The notes under the pieces were generated by a model, which was not told where the DNA came from, made no database searches, and saw only the letters and a list, made by a program, of their open reading frames with translations. A stretch of DNA of 56,756 nucleotides from Mycobacterium sp. GA-1841 (GTDB lineage: Bacteria > Actinomycetota > Actinomycetes > Mycobacteriales > Mycobacteriaceae): contig NZ_MBEQ01000063.1 in assembly GCF_001954135.1 (NCBI RefSeq), positions 1 to 56,756 of the forward strand. The letters run 5' to 3'. Both the position numbers and the translations under genes were made by a program. Positions 9,717 through 17,511 of the stretch are shown one piece after another (within the stretch, counting starts at the first letter, position 1; the number at the start of each line of letters is the position of its first letter).

Positions 9717-11045
9717 ATGTATGTCGGAGTGAAGAAATCGATGACGGCGGGATCGGCGATTCTGACCGCCGGTGTTGTCGCTCTCAATCCGGTGACCGGC
9801 CCCGTGCCGGATCCACCGAAGGCAGTACAGACGGTTCAGCTGAACCTGTCTGCTGTGACCAACCCGCTGGAGGCGGGCGCCATCCTGGCCGGAGGCATCT
9901 CGTCGTCGCTGGACGTGTTGGCGTCAGAGATCCTCGAATTGCCCGCGGCCCTGATCGTCGGCGCCTACGACTTGGGCCAACAGAACAACAAGGGCCTCTA
10001 CTTCACGGCCCGCCAGTACGTCGACGCGCCGTGGGCGATCGCCTCGCCCACGTTCGAAGCCCTGGCCCAGATCTTCCCGGAGCCGCTCGGTGGCACCGAC
10101 GGCGACCCGTGGAACAACACACCGGCCGATGGTGCGATCGTGGACTTCGTCGACCAGGTGCTCTGGGCCGGCGCCGAGGCGGTGAATGCGCAGATCGCCC
10201 AAGCCTTGAACGTCGACCCGGCCACCGGCAACCCCTTGGATCCGGTTCAGGCCGGCCCACCGGCGAACCTGGCCCAGGGCGCGATCACGCTGGCGGTCGG
10301 TATCGGCGGAACGGCGGTACGCATCCTCCAAGGTGTCGCGGTGTCCCCGCTGACCGTGGCTCAGTTGGCCGTCGGTATTGCCGGGGCACTGACGACGGGG
10401 AACAACACACCGCTGTATCGGACGGTCCGCAACATCATCGACGCGCCGCTGTGGGCGGCTGATCCCACGATCGACGCCCTGGCCAAGGTGATGCCCCGAC
10501 CGCTGGGCGGAACCGACGGAAAGCACGAGGTGTCCTCGGCGCAAGACGGCCAGATGATCAAGTTCCGGGACAAGGTGCTGTGGGGCGCCACCGACGCGGC
10601 ACGACGGGCGGTCGCAAAGGCGCTCGATGTCGACCCCGCGAACGGTGACCCGTTGCCCACCGTCCGGGCGATCAAGGCCGACGACGCTGTGAAATCCGAC
10701 GAAACACCGTCGAGTTCAACGTCTTCAAGTTCAGCACCTTCGAGCACCGGCACGGCCACGACACCGGCCCGGCTGGCGGGCCGGGTCTCCGGCAGCACGA
10801 GCGTCGAAAAGTTCGTCCCGGGCGAGGACAGCTCCGCACGGGCGACGAAGCACGCCACCGAGACTGCCACGAAGCCGAGCCCGACCACGGTGCGGACTCA
10901 GGTCAAGCAATCCGGCAACCGGCTCGACACGGCTGTCAAGGGCCTGCGCGACCGACTGCGCGGCAACACCAAAAAGCCTGCCGCGCAGAAGGAATCCACG
11001 CAGAGGACGTCGGCGAAGAAAGCCTCCGCGGACGCCGCCGACTAG
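9717..11045 (+). CDS. Exported Cys-free protein with Lys-rich tail, member 3
   Basis: 442 aa, function unknown. ATG at 9717 was chosen because AAGGGGA lies 5 nt upstream. A signal-like hydrophobic segment (residues 8-25) is followed by a Pro-rich patch and an NLSAVTNPLEAG entry that resembles ANPLELW in member 2. The body contains two copies of an approximately 83-residue domain (residues 93-175 and 231-314). The tail from about residue 335 is Ser/Thr/Ala-rich and then Lys-rich, ending near KKASADAAD. No cysteine is seen. It is transcribed divergently from lpqW and converges on typA so tightly that the two stop codons overlap in one CTAG. Confidence 0.87.
   Translation: MYVGVKKSMTAGSAILTAGVVALNPVTGPVPDPPKAVQTVQLNLSAVTNPLEAGAILAGGISSSLDVLASEILELPAALIVGAYDLGQQNNKGLYFTARQYVDAPWAIASPTFEALAQIFPEPLGGTDGDPWNNTPADGAIVDFVDQVLWAGAEAVNAQIAQALNVDPATGNPLDPVQAGPPANLAQGAITLAVGIGGTAVRILQGVAVSPLTVAQLAVGIAGALTTGNNTPLYRTVRNIIDAPLWAADPTIDALAKVMPRPLGGTDGKHEVSSAQDGQMIKFRDKVLWGATDAARRAVAKALDVDPANGDPLPTVRAIKADDAVKSDETPSSSTSSSSAPSSTGTATTPARLAGRVSGSTSVEKFVPGEDSSARATKHATETATKPSPTTVRTQVKQSGNRLDTAVKGLRDRLRGNTKKPAAQKESTQRTSAKKASADAAD
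9993..10241 (+). repeat. Internal protein repeat, copy 1
   Basis: Encodes an 83-residue unit: YVDAPWAI.SPTFEALAQIFP, then PLGGTDG, then VDQVLWAGAEAVN, ending ALNVDPATGNPLD. It pairs with the copy at 10407 at the protein level. Confidence 0.8.
10407..10658 (+). repeat. Internal protein repeat, copy 2
   Basis: Encodes an 84-residue unit: IIDAPLWAADPTIDALAKVMP, then PLGGTDG, then RDKVLWGATDAAR, ending ALDVDPANGDPLP. The order of motifs and spacing match copy 1, with about half the residues identical by eye. It indicates an old domain duplication inside the gene. Confidence 0.8.
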
Positions 11046-12943
11046 CCGCGCGCCTTGGCCCGCGCCTTGGCCCGGGCCCGCAGCGAGGCCGTCAGCTCCA
11101 CCTTGCGCACCCGGACCACCTCGGGGGTGACCTCGACGCACTCGTCCTCGGCGCAGAACTCCATGGCTTGCTCGAGTCCCAACTCCAGGGGCCGAGCCAG
11201 CGTCTCCATCACGTCGGCGGTCGAGGACCGCATGTTGGTCAGCTTCTTCTCGCGCGTGATGTTGATGTCGAGATCCTCGGCGCGCGGGTTGATTCCGACC
11301 ACCTGACCCTCGTAGGTGTCCTGGCCGGGCTCGACGAAGAACTGTCCACGGTCGGCCAGCTGGATCATCGCGAAGGGGGTGATGGAGCCGGACCGGTCGC
11401 TCACCAACGATCCGGTGTGGCGGGCCCGGATCTCCCCGGCCCACGGCCGGTAGCCCTCGAACACGGCATTGGCGATGCCGGTGCCGCGCGTCTCGGTCAG
11501 GAAGTCGGTGCGGAACCCGATCAGTCCGCGGCTGGGCACCACGAAGTCCATCCGCACCCAGCCGGCGGCGTGGTTGGTCATCTGCTCCATACGGCCCTTG
11601 CGGTTGGCCATCAGCTGAGTGATGGCACCGACGAACTCCTCGGGACAGTCGATGGTCAGTTCTTCGAACGGCTCGTGCAGCTTGCCGTCGATGTTCTTGG
11701 TGACCACCTGCGGCTTGCCGACGGTCAGCTCGAAGCCCTCGCGGCGCATCTGCTCGACGAGGATGGCCAGCGCCAGCTCACCGCGGCCCTGCACCTCCCA
11801 GGCGTCGGGGCGGCCGATGTCGACGATCCGGATCGACACGTTGCCGACGAGTTCGGCGTCGAGGCGGTTCTTGACCATGCGGGCGGTCAGCTTGTGACCC
11901 GACACCCGGCCGGCCAACGGCGAGGTGTTGGTACCGATGGTGACCGAGATGGCCGGCTCGTCGACGGTGATGCGCGGCAGCGCGTGCGAGTTGTCCGGAT
12001 CGGCCAGGGTGTCGCCGATCATGATCTCGGGGATGCCCGCGACGGCGACGATGTCGCCCGCCACGGCCTCTTCCGTCGGGTTGCGGTCGACGCCCTCGGT
12101 GGCCAGCAGCTCGGTGATCTTGGCGTTGGTGATCACCGGCGAGCCGTCGACCTCACGCATCCAGGCCACCTGCTGGCCCTTCTTGATCTTTCCGTTGTAG
12201 ATGCGGATCAGCGCGAGACGGCCGAGGAAGGCCGACGCGTCGAGGTTGGTGACGAGCGCCTGCAGCGGCGCCTCCGGATCCCCGGACGGCGGCGGGATGT
12301 GCTCCATCAGCACGTCGAACAGCGGGTCGAGGTTCTCGCCGTCCGGGTTCTCGCCGTTGGCGGGCTGGGTCGTGGAGGCGATGCCGGCGCGGCCCGACGC
12401 GTACAGCGTGGGCAGGTCCAACGCCTTCTCGGCTGCGGCCTGGGCTTCGTCGTCCAGGTCGGAGGCGACGTCGAGCAGCAGGTCGTGGCTTTCCTCGACC
12501 ACCTCGGCGATCCGCGCGTCCGGCCGGTCGGTCTTGTTGACGACCAGGATCACCGGCAGGTGCGCGGCCAGGGCCTTGCGCAACACGAACCGGGTCTGCG
12601 GCAGCGGGCCCTCCGAAGCGTCGACCAGCAGCACCACGCCGTCGACCATGGACAGGCCGCGTTCCACCTCGCCACCGAAGTCGGCGTGGCCGGGAGTGTC
12701 GATGACGTTGATCACCGTCATGGTGCCGTCGGGGTGATGACGGTGCACTGCGGTGTTCTTCGCCAGGATGGTGATGCCTTTTTCTTTCTCCAGGTCACCG
12801 GAGTCCATCAGGCGTTCCACGGCATCGTCGCCGCGGTGCGTCAACGCACCCGACTGCCGCAACATCGCGTCGACTAGGGTCGTCTTACCGTGGTCGACGT
12901 GTGCGACGATGGCGACGTTTCTGAAACTGGGCCGTGAATCCAC
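11042..12943 (-). CDS. typA: TypA/BipA translational GTPase
   Basis: 633 aa from GTG 12943 (M. tuberculosis TypA is about 628). It is a ribosome-associated GTPase of the EF-G family used in stress and ribosome assembly. The G1 motif AHVDHGKT is at residues 14-21, G3 is DTPGHADF and G4 is NKTDRP. They are followed by the EF-G-like domains II/III/V and the TypA C-terminal domain, and the protein ends in a short basic [12 protein letters not shown] tail. The GTG start puts [10 protein letters not shown] near the N-terminus as in homologues; GAGAAT lies 6 nt upstream as a possible weak -10. Cytosolic. It is divergent from the small Cys/Lys-rich gene at 13000. Confidence 0.95.
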   Translation of the reverse strand: MDSRPSFRNVAIVAHVDHGKTTLVDAMLRQSGALTHRGDDAVERLMDSGDLEKEKGITILAKNTAVHRHHPDGTMTVINVIDTPGHADFGGEVERGLSMVDGVVLLVDASEGPLPQTRFVLRKALAAHLPVILVVNKTDRPDARIAEVVEESHDLLLDVASDLDDEAQAAAEKALDLPTLYASGRAGIASTTQPANGENPDGENLDPLFDVLMEHIPPPSGDPEAPLQALVTNLDASAFLGRLALIRIYNGKIKKGQQVAWMREVDGSPVITNAKITELLATEGVDRNPTEEAVAGDIVAVAGIPEIMIGDTLADPDNSHALPRITVDEPAISVTIGTNTSPLAGRVSGHKLTARMVKNRLDAELVGNVSIRIVDIGRPDAWEVQGRGELALAILVEQMRREGFELTVGKPQVVTKNIDGKLHEPFEELTIDCPEEFVGAITQLMANRKGRMEQMTNHAAGWVRMDFVVPSRGLIGFRTDFLTETRGTGIANAVFEGYRPWAGEIRARHTGSLVSDRSGSITPFAMIQLADRGQFFVEPGQDTYEGQVVGINPRAEDLDINITREKKLTNMRSSTADVMETLARPLELGLEQAMEFCAEDECVEVTPEVVRVRKVELTASLRARAKARAKARG

Positions 12944-12999
12944 CCTGCGATTCTCGCAGGTAGGCCGGTCGATCACGAAAACGAGAGAGCCCCGTCACG

Positions 13000-13167
13000 T
13001 TGAAGGCCGCCAAGCTCGCCACGTTGAAGCCCAAGAAGAAGTGCTGTCGCAGCAAGCCTCGCTGCAAAAGGTGCCCGGTCGTACTGCACAAAGTGGCCAA
13101 GGCCGAACGTAACGGCCTGCACGGTAAAGAGCTGGAAAAAGTCTTCAAACGGGCCAGGAAGGCATGA
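13000..13167 (+). CDS. 55-aa Cys- and Lys-rich conserved actinobacterial small protein
   Basis: Reads from TTG 13000 to TGA 13167; no ATG or GTG exists in this open frame, so TTG is the only start. The second TTG at 13024 is an alternative. The protein is strongly basic, with the block KPKKKCCRSKPRCKRCPVV holding four cysteines (CC-x4-RC-x2-CP) and then a helical HKVAKAERNG...ELEKVFKRARKA tail. I recall the KKKCC..KPRCKRCP motif as typical of an uncharacterised actinobacterial family. A metal-binding (zinc ribbon-like) and nucleic-acid-binding role is inferred from composition alone. It lies 56 nt from the divergent typA start. Confidence 0.75.
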   Translation: MKAAKLATLKPKKKCCRSKPRCKRCPVVLHKVAKAERNGLHGKELEKVFKRARKA

Positions 13168-13266
13168 CGTAGGCCGACTGATCTGTTCGGGCGGCAGACA
13201 CCGCCTTCGCGAGTACCGTTTCAGGTATCCGTCACGTTGCGATGGGCGTGCTTGGAGGTACCAGTC

Positions 13267-13533
13267 ATGACGGTTTACGAAGCGCTCACAGTCGCTTTGA
13301 TCATGGTGCTCGCCGCGGGGACAACGGTGGCGATCTATGTGGGCCTGGCCAACTGGATCGGCGCCTGCTACATGGTCCGGTGCAGCGAATGCCACCACCT
13401 CACCTTTGCCTCGGCGAACCGGCCGCAGGCGTCCTGTGCGCACTGCCGCCACCCGATGTTGCTGCACCCGCTGTACGCGACGCAGCACCCGGGCCACGCG
13501 GTGCGGGTGGTCGGCGACCGCTTGCGTTACTGA
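13267..13533 (+). CDS. Membrane-anchored zinc-ribbon-like protein
   Basis: 88 aa from ATG 13267, chosen because GGAGGT stands 7 nt upstream. Residues 5-35 form one transmembrane helix (LTVALIMVLAAGTTVAIYVGLANWIG). Behind it lies a short domain with two Cys pairs, CSEC and CAHC, 15-16 residues apart, the spacing of a zinc ribbon, plus several His. The protein therefore probably hangs a small metal domain on the membrane. Function unknown. Its stop overlaps by 7 nt the stop of the opposite-strand gene at 13527. Confidence 0.75.
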   Translation: MTVYEALTVALIMVLAAGTTVAIYVGLANWIGACYMVRCSECHHLTFASANRPQASCAHCRHPMLLHPLYATQHPGHAVRVVGDRLRY

Positions 13534-13979
13534 TCGCCGGCCGCGGTCTGCTCCCCTTGGTAGTGCGGGACACCGCGGCTGCGGAACTGACGGCCAGTGA
13601 CCTTCTCGGTGCGGATGCGGACGAAGTGGTCGCGTCGACCGTCGACCCACGGCTGCACGAACGTCCCGGCGACTTCCACCATCTCGTCCACGTCGGTGAC
13701 CGTCTCGGCGTGTCCGACGACCGTGACGCTCCAGCCGGTGTGTAAGTCGGCGTCGAGTTCATCGGCCTGGAAGGCGACCACCTGATGGTCGGTGGCGGCG
13801 ATCAGCTTCGGGCCGCCGGCCACGCGGATCACCACATCGTCGTGCCAGAGCCGAAAGTTGACGGGCTGCACCGCCGGCAAGGCATCCTCGGTGAACACCA
13901 GCCGGCCGACCCGCACCCGCCCCAGCAGATCCAGGCACTGCCTGCGGGTGAGAACGTCGAGCTCGGATCCTTTGGTCAC
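13527..13979 (-). CDS. Pyridoxamine 5'-phosphate oxidase-fold protein
   Basis: 150 aa. The LTRRQCLDLLGRVRVGRLVF opening, PAVQPVNFRLW strand and VSVVGHAE-like core (VTVVGHAETV) are typical of the split-barrel flavin/F420/heme-binding family that includes Rv3129-type proteins. The substrate is unknown. Start: AAGGAG stands 10 nt before GTG 13979. TTG 13988 also opens the frame and overlaps the upstream stop as TTGA, but AAGGAG is only 1 nt from it. The gene directly follows the deleted acyltransferase and is probably translationally coupled to it. Confidence 0.85.
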   Translation of the reverse strand: MTKGSELDVLTRRQCLDLLGRVRVGRLVFTEDALPAVQPVNFRLWHDDVVIRVAGGPKLIAATDHQVVAFQADELDADLHTGWSVTVVGHAETVTDVDEMVEVAGTFVQPWVDGRRDHFVRIRTEKVTGRQFRSRGVPHYQGEQTAAGDQ

Positions 13980-13984
13980 GATGG

Positions 13985-14389
13985 TCAAACTCCTTCGACG
14001 AGCAGCAGGGTCCCTACCGGGGTGGAGCGCCAGTGGCCGGTGCTGATGGTGGTCAACCGCTCGACCGCCCGGGCGATGCCGTCGGCGAGTTCGTCCACAT
14101 CCGGAGCTGCGTCGTAATCGCCGATGACGCCGAACACCAACCGGTCGGCATAGCTCATGATCGCAATACCGGTCCGCAGATGCAGTGCCAACGGCGGAAT
14201 CGGCAGCAACCGCACCACCTCACGTCCCATCACCCGCAACGTGTTCCGAGGGCCGGCCACGTTGGTCGCCAGGGTAACCACACCGCGCTGAGGAAGACGG
14301 GCCGCGATGGCGCCCATGGCCAGGCTGGCGTGCGGATCGGAATCCTCGGCTTCCAAGAACCCGGCGTCAAGTGCGGTCAACTGGTCCAT
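13985..14389 (-). pseudogene. Wax ester synthase/DGAT with the catalytic core deleted
   Basis: 134 aa in an open frame. Residues 1-27 (MDQLTALDAGFLEAEDSDP...) are the N-terminus of WS/DGAT enzymes. Residues 31-134 (LPQRGVVTLATNVAGP, then LRTGIAIMSYADRLVFGVIGDYD and PDVDELADGI) are the C-terminal WS/DGAT domain. Normal enzymes have about 450-470 residues, so roughly 330 are missing between them, including the HHxxxDG acyl-transfer motif. The join near 14290-14310 keeps the frame, so a short protein could still be made, but it cannot be an acyltransferase. It lies directly downstream of narI, on the same strand. Confidence 0.82.
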
Positions 14390-14446
14390 AGAACCATCGT
14401 CTGCCTGCCGCGAGTGGCGCAGACAGGGTCAAAGGTCCTCTGCTGG

Positions 14447-15175
14447 TCACCAACCACGCCGGTGCGGCTGAGATCCGACCAGCTCGCCACGTCCGGCGAC
14501 GTCGCGGCTGCGATACACGACATACGGCCGGAACAGGTAGCCGATCGGCGCGCTGAACACGTGGACCAGTCGGGTGAACGGCCACAGGCAGAACAGCACG
14601 AGCGCGATCATCACGTGGATGTGAAAGTACAGCGGCGCCTGGGCCATCAGGTCACCCCGAGGCTGCAGGATCCAGATCGAACGGAACCAGGGCGAGACGG
14701 TTTGGCGGTAGTCGTGTTCGGCGCCCTCGGGGGTGGCCCCGATCGCCGTGCAGACAAAGCCGGCCACCATCGCCGCCACCAGCACCAGATACATCGTCTT
14801 GTCGTTGACCGTGGTCGCCATGAAGACGGGGCCGGTGGTGCGGCGGCGGTAGATGAGCAGGGCGATACCGACCAGGGCCGCGATGCCGGCGATGCCGCCC
14901 AGGACCACTGCCTGCAGGTGGTAGACGTGGTCGCTGATCACCAAGTCCATCCAGGATTCGGGGATGAACAAGCCGATGACGTGTCCGATGAACACCACGA
15001 GCATGCCGAAGTGGAACATCGGGCTGGCGATCCGCAGCAGCCGCGACTCATACAGCTGGGAGGACCGCGTGGTCCAGCCGAACTTGTCGTAGCGGTATCG
15101 CCACCAGGTGCCGACGGCGACCATGGCCAGCGTCACGTACGGCACCACGTCCCAGAAGATCTCCCAGCCCGACAT
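14447..15175 (-). CDS. narI: NarI, respiratory nitrate reductase gamma subunit
   Basis: 242 aa. It is the membrane b-type cytochrome of NarGHI that oxidises menaquinol and passes electrons to NarH. Five hydrophobic segments are visible, with paired His on the helices (LYESRLLRIASPMFHFGMLVVFIGHVIG; LYFHIHVMIALVLFCLWPFTRLVHVFSAP) as expected for two hemes. The ATG follows a strong AGGAGGTG site and overlaps the narJ stop by one base (TGATG). It is the last functional gene of the nar operon. Confidence 0.96.
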   Translation of the reverse strand: MSGWEIFWDVVPYVTLAMVAVGTWWRYRYDKFGWTTRSSQLYESRLLRIASPMFHFGMLVVFIGHVIGLFIPESWMDLVISDHVYHLQAVVLGGIAGIAALVGIALLIYRRRTTGPVFMATTVNDKTMYLVLVAAMVAGFVCTAIGATPEGAEHDYRQTVSPWFRSIWILQPRGDLMAQAPLYFHIHVMIALVLFCLWPFTRLVHVFSAPIGYLFRPYVVYRSRDVAGRGELVGSQPHRRGW

Positions 15176-15825
15176 CAGAGCACCTCCTGCGCTCGGCGGG
15201 GCGGCACGGTCAGCTGGAATGGCTGCAGGCCGACGGATTCCGCCGGGGGTCCGGACATCATGAGCCGTGCGACGTCATCGACGGAGGCCGGCGCCGGCAA
15301 AGTGGCGTCCACCGCCGCGACGACAGGCGCATACGGCGAGTGTGAATCGGCCAACGCACGGGCCACCACACCGATCGGCACCCGGTATTTCGTGAGCAAC
15401 CGCCGGCCCGCCTCGGGATCCACTGTGGCGGCGAACTCCAATACCACCGGAAGGTGATCAGGGGCTTCACCTTTCGGCATCTCGACACCGGCGGCGCGGT
15501 AGGTCTGGGTGAATTCGACCATGTCGGCGCCACGGTTGCGGGTGTCCCCCGACGTCCAATAGGTCAACAACATCGTGCACCGCCTCTGCAGGTCGAAGGT
15601 CTCGACATACTCCTGTGCCAACTCCATCGGTGACCGAAGGCTCAGCCCGACAACGGTTTCGTCCAGCAGCGCCCGCGGCGCACCGGTGAGGTGATCGAGC
15701 AGGCGAGCCGCGGCCTGCAGCCGATCGGCATGGTTGTCGTCCGGGTAGGCGAGCATCAGGGATGCGGCCTGCCACACCAAGCGGTCCTGCAGTCGGTGCT
15801 CGGATCGAGTTCTGCGCTTCCTCAC
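15175..15825 (-). CDS. narJ: NarJ, nitrate reductase molybdenum cofactor assembly chaperone
   Basis: 216 aa from GTG 15825, which is preceded by AGGAGG at 5-6 nt; a TTG at 15840 overlapping the narH stop is less likely. It belongs to the TorD/NarJ family (VWQAASLMLAYPDD, YVETFDLQRRCTMLLTYW, DHLPVVLEFAA). The chaperone holds apo-NarGH until the molybdenum cofactor is inserted and is not part of the final enzyme. Cytosolic. Confidence 0.95.
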   Translation of the reverse strand: MRKRRTRSEHRLQDRLVWQAASLMLAYPDDNHADRLQAAARLLDHLTGAPRALLDETVVGLSLRSPMELAQEYVETFDLQRRCTMLLTYWTSGDTRNRGADMVEFTQTYRAAGVEMPKGEAPDHLPVVLEFAATVDPEAGRRLLTKYRVPIGVVARALADSHSPYAPVVAAVDATLPAPASVDDVARLMMSGPPAESVGLQPFQLTVPPRRAQEVL

Positions 15826-15836
15826 TGGCCCTCCTG

Positions 15837-17480
15837 TCAATCCTGCGGGAACATGCCCGAAGGCACTCCCCTGCCGTCCCAGTTGAGCAGGTTGACCCGC
15901 GAGGGACGATCGGCGTTGGCGGCCATGCCCCCGGTGGTCTGGCGGTGCTGCAACGCATGGAAGGTCTCCACGGCCACGGGCACCGGCCCTCCGCTGGCCT
16001 CACCGAACGGGCCCGACTCGTACATCCCCGGGCCGCCTTCGAAGGACAGCGAGCAACCGGGCTCCTCGGCCCCGGGGATCGCCTCGGCACTGTAGGCGGT
16101 CGGGATGACGTAACGCTCTTCGTATTTCGCCAATGCCAGCAGCCGGTACATCTCGTACATCTGCTCCTCGCTCATCCCGACCGCCGCCGGGATGTGCGGC
16201 TGGGTCTCGCGCCCGAGATTGATGTCACGCATGTAGGACCGCATCGCGGCGAGCCGGCGCAGCACCCCTTCGACGACGGCGGTGTCCCCGGCGGTGAACA
16301 GCCCGGCCAGGTACTCGATCGGGATGCGCAGCGCTTCCAGCGCGCCGAACAGGTTCCCGACGTCTTCCCCGTCGTGCCCGTCGCGGCTGACGGCATCGAC
16401 GACCGGCGACAGTGGCGGGATGTACCACACCATCGGAACCGTCCGGAACTCCGGATGTAGCGGCAGCGCAACGCCGTAGGTGTGGATCAGCTTGTACACC
16501 GGCGAGCGCTGGGCGGCCTCGATCCACTCGTCGGAGATGCCCTCGGCCCGGGCCCCGGCGATCACCTCGGGGTCGGTCGGGTCGAGCAGGATCTGCCGCT
16601 GCGCCTCGTAGAGGTCCTTGTCGTCCGGTACCGACGCGGCCTCCAGCACCCGGTCGACGTCGTACAGAACCAGACCGAGGTAGCGCAACCGCCCCACGCA
16701 GGTTTCCGAGCACACCGTGGGCAATCCGACCTCGATGCGCGGATAGCACAGCGTGCACTTCTCGGCCTTGCCGGTCTTGTGGTTGAAATACACCTTCTTG
16801 TAAGGGCATCCGGAGACACACATGCGCCAGCCGCGACAGCGGTCCTGATCCACCAGCACGATGCCGTCCTCGGACCGCTTGTACATCGCACCGGACGGGC
16901 AGGACGCAACGCACGACGGGTTCAGGCAGTGCTCGCAGATTCGCGGCAGGTAGAACATGAAGGTCTGCTCGAGTTCGAGCTTGATCTGTTCGCTGACCTG
17001 TTTGAGGATCGGATCTCCGGGCACGATCTCCGGCGAGCCGGCCAGATCGTCGTCCCAGTTGGCCGACCACGACACCTTCATCGGTTTACCGGTGATCAGG
17101 CTGCGCGGCGGCGCGGTGGGGATGTGTTCACCGAGCGGAGCCGAGGTCAGATTCTCGTAGTCGTAGGTCCACGGCTCGTAGTAGTCCTCGATCGAGGGCA
17201 GCTTCGGGTTGGCGAAGATCCTGGCCAGTTTGGCCAGCCGGCCACCGTCGCGCAACCGAAGCCGGCCGCGGCGGTCCAACTTCCAGCCCCCGCGCCACTT
17301 TTCCTGATCCTGGTAGGTGCGTGGATAGCCTTGTCCGGGGCGGGTTTCGACGTTGTTGAACCAGACATACTCGGTACCGGCGCGGTTGGTCCAGGCCTGC
17401 TTGCAGGTCACCGAACAGGTCTGACACCCGATGCACTTGTCGAGGTTCATCACCATCGCCATCTGCGCCATGACTTTCAT
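15837..17480 (-). CDS. narH: NarH, respiratory nitrate reductase beta subunit
   Basis: 547 aa. It is the iron-sulfur electron-transfer subunit. All four Cys groups are present: CIGCQTCSVTC, CEHCLNPSCVASC, CRGWRMCVSGC and CTLCYPRIEVG...CSETC. The Trp in the third group is the usual replacement that makes one cluster 3Fe-4S. ATG 17480 was preferred over the ORF start at 17498 because it begins just before the MAQMAMVMNLDKCIGC opening and follows an AGCGAGG site. It sits 31 nt after narG and overlaps narJ. Confidence 0.96.
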   Translation of the reverse strand: MKVMAQMAMVMNLDKCIGCQTCSVTCKQAWTNRAGTEYVWFNNVETRPGQGYPRTYQDQEKWRGGWKLDRRGRLRLRDGGRLAKLARIFANPKLPSIEDYYEPWTYDYENLTSAPLGEHIPTAPPRSLITGKPMKVSWSANWDDDLAGSPEIVPGDPILKQVSEQIKLELEQTFMFYLPRICEHCLNPSCVASCPSGAMYKRSEDGIVLVDQDRCRGWRMCVSGCPYKKVYFNHKTGKAEKCTLCYPRIEVGLPTVCSETCVGRLRYLGLVLYDVDRVLEAASVPDDKDLYEAQRQILLDPTDPEVIAGARAEGISDEWIEAAQRSPVYKLIHTYGVALPLHPEFRTVPMVWYIPPLSPVVDAVSRDGHDGEDVGNLFGALEALRIPIEYLAGLFTAGDTAVVEGVLRRLAAMRSYMRDINLGRETQPHIPAAVGMSEEQMYEMYRLLALAKYEERYVIPTAYSAEAIPGAEEPGCSLSFEGGPGMYESGPFGEASGGPVPVAVETFHALQHRQTTGGMAANADRPSRVNLLNWDGRGVPSGMFPQD

Positions 17481-17511
17481 GTAAGCCTCGCTTCGCAAGC
17501 TTCGCGCGGTG

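Noticed and set aside
8132..10462. 776-codon plus-strand frame spanning lpqW, the intergenic gap and the third exported gene
   Set aside because: It crosses two genes and a promoter region in the wrong frames and has shadow-like composition.
11168..12877. 569-codon open frame on the plus strand opposite typA
   Set aside because: Antisense shadow of typA; the translation is His/Arg/Gly/Val-rich without any motif.
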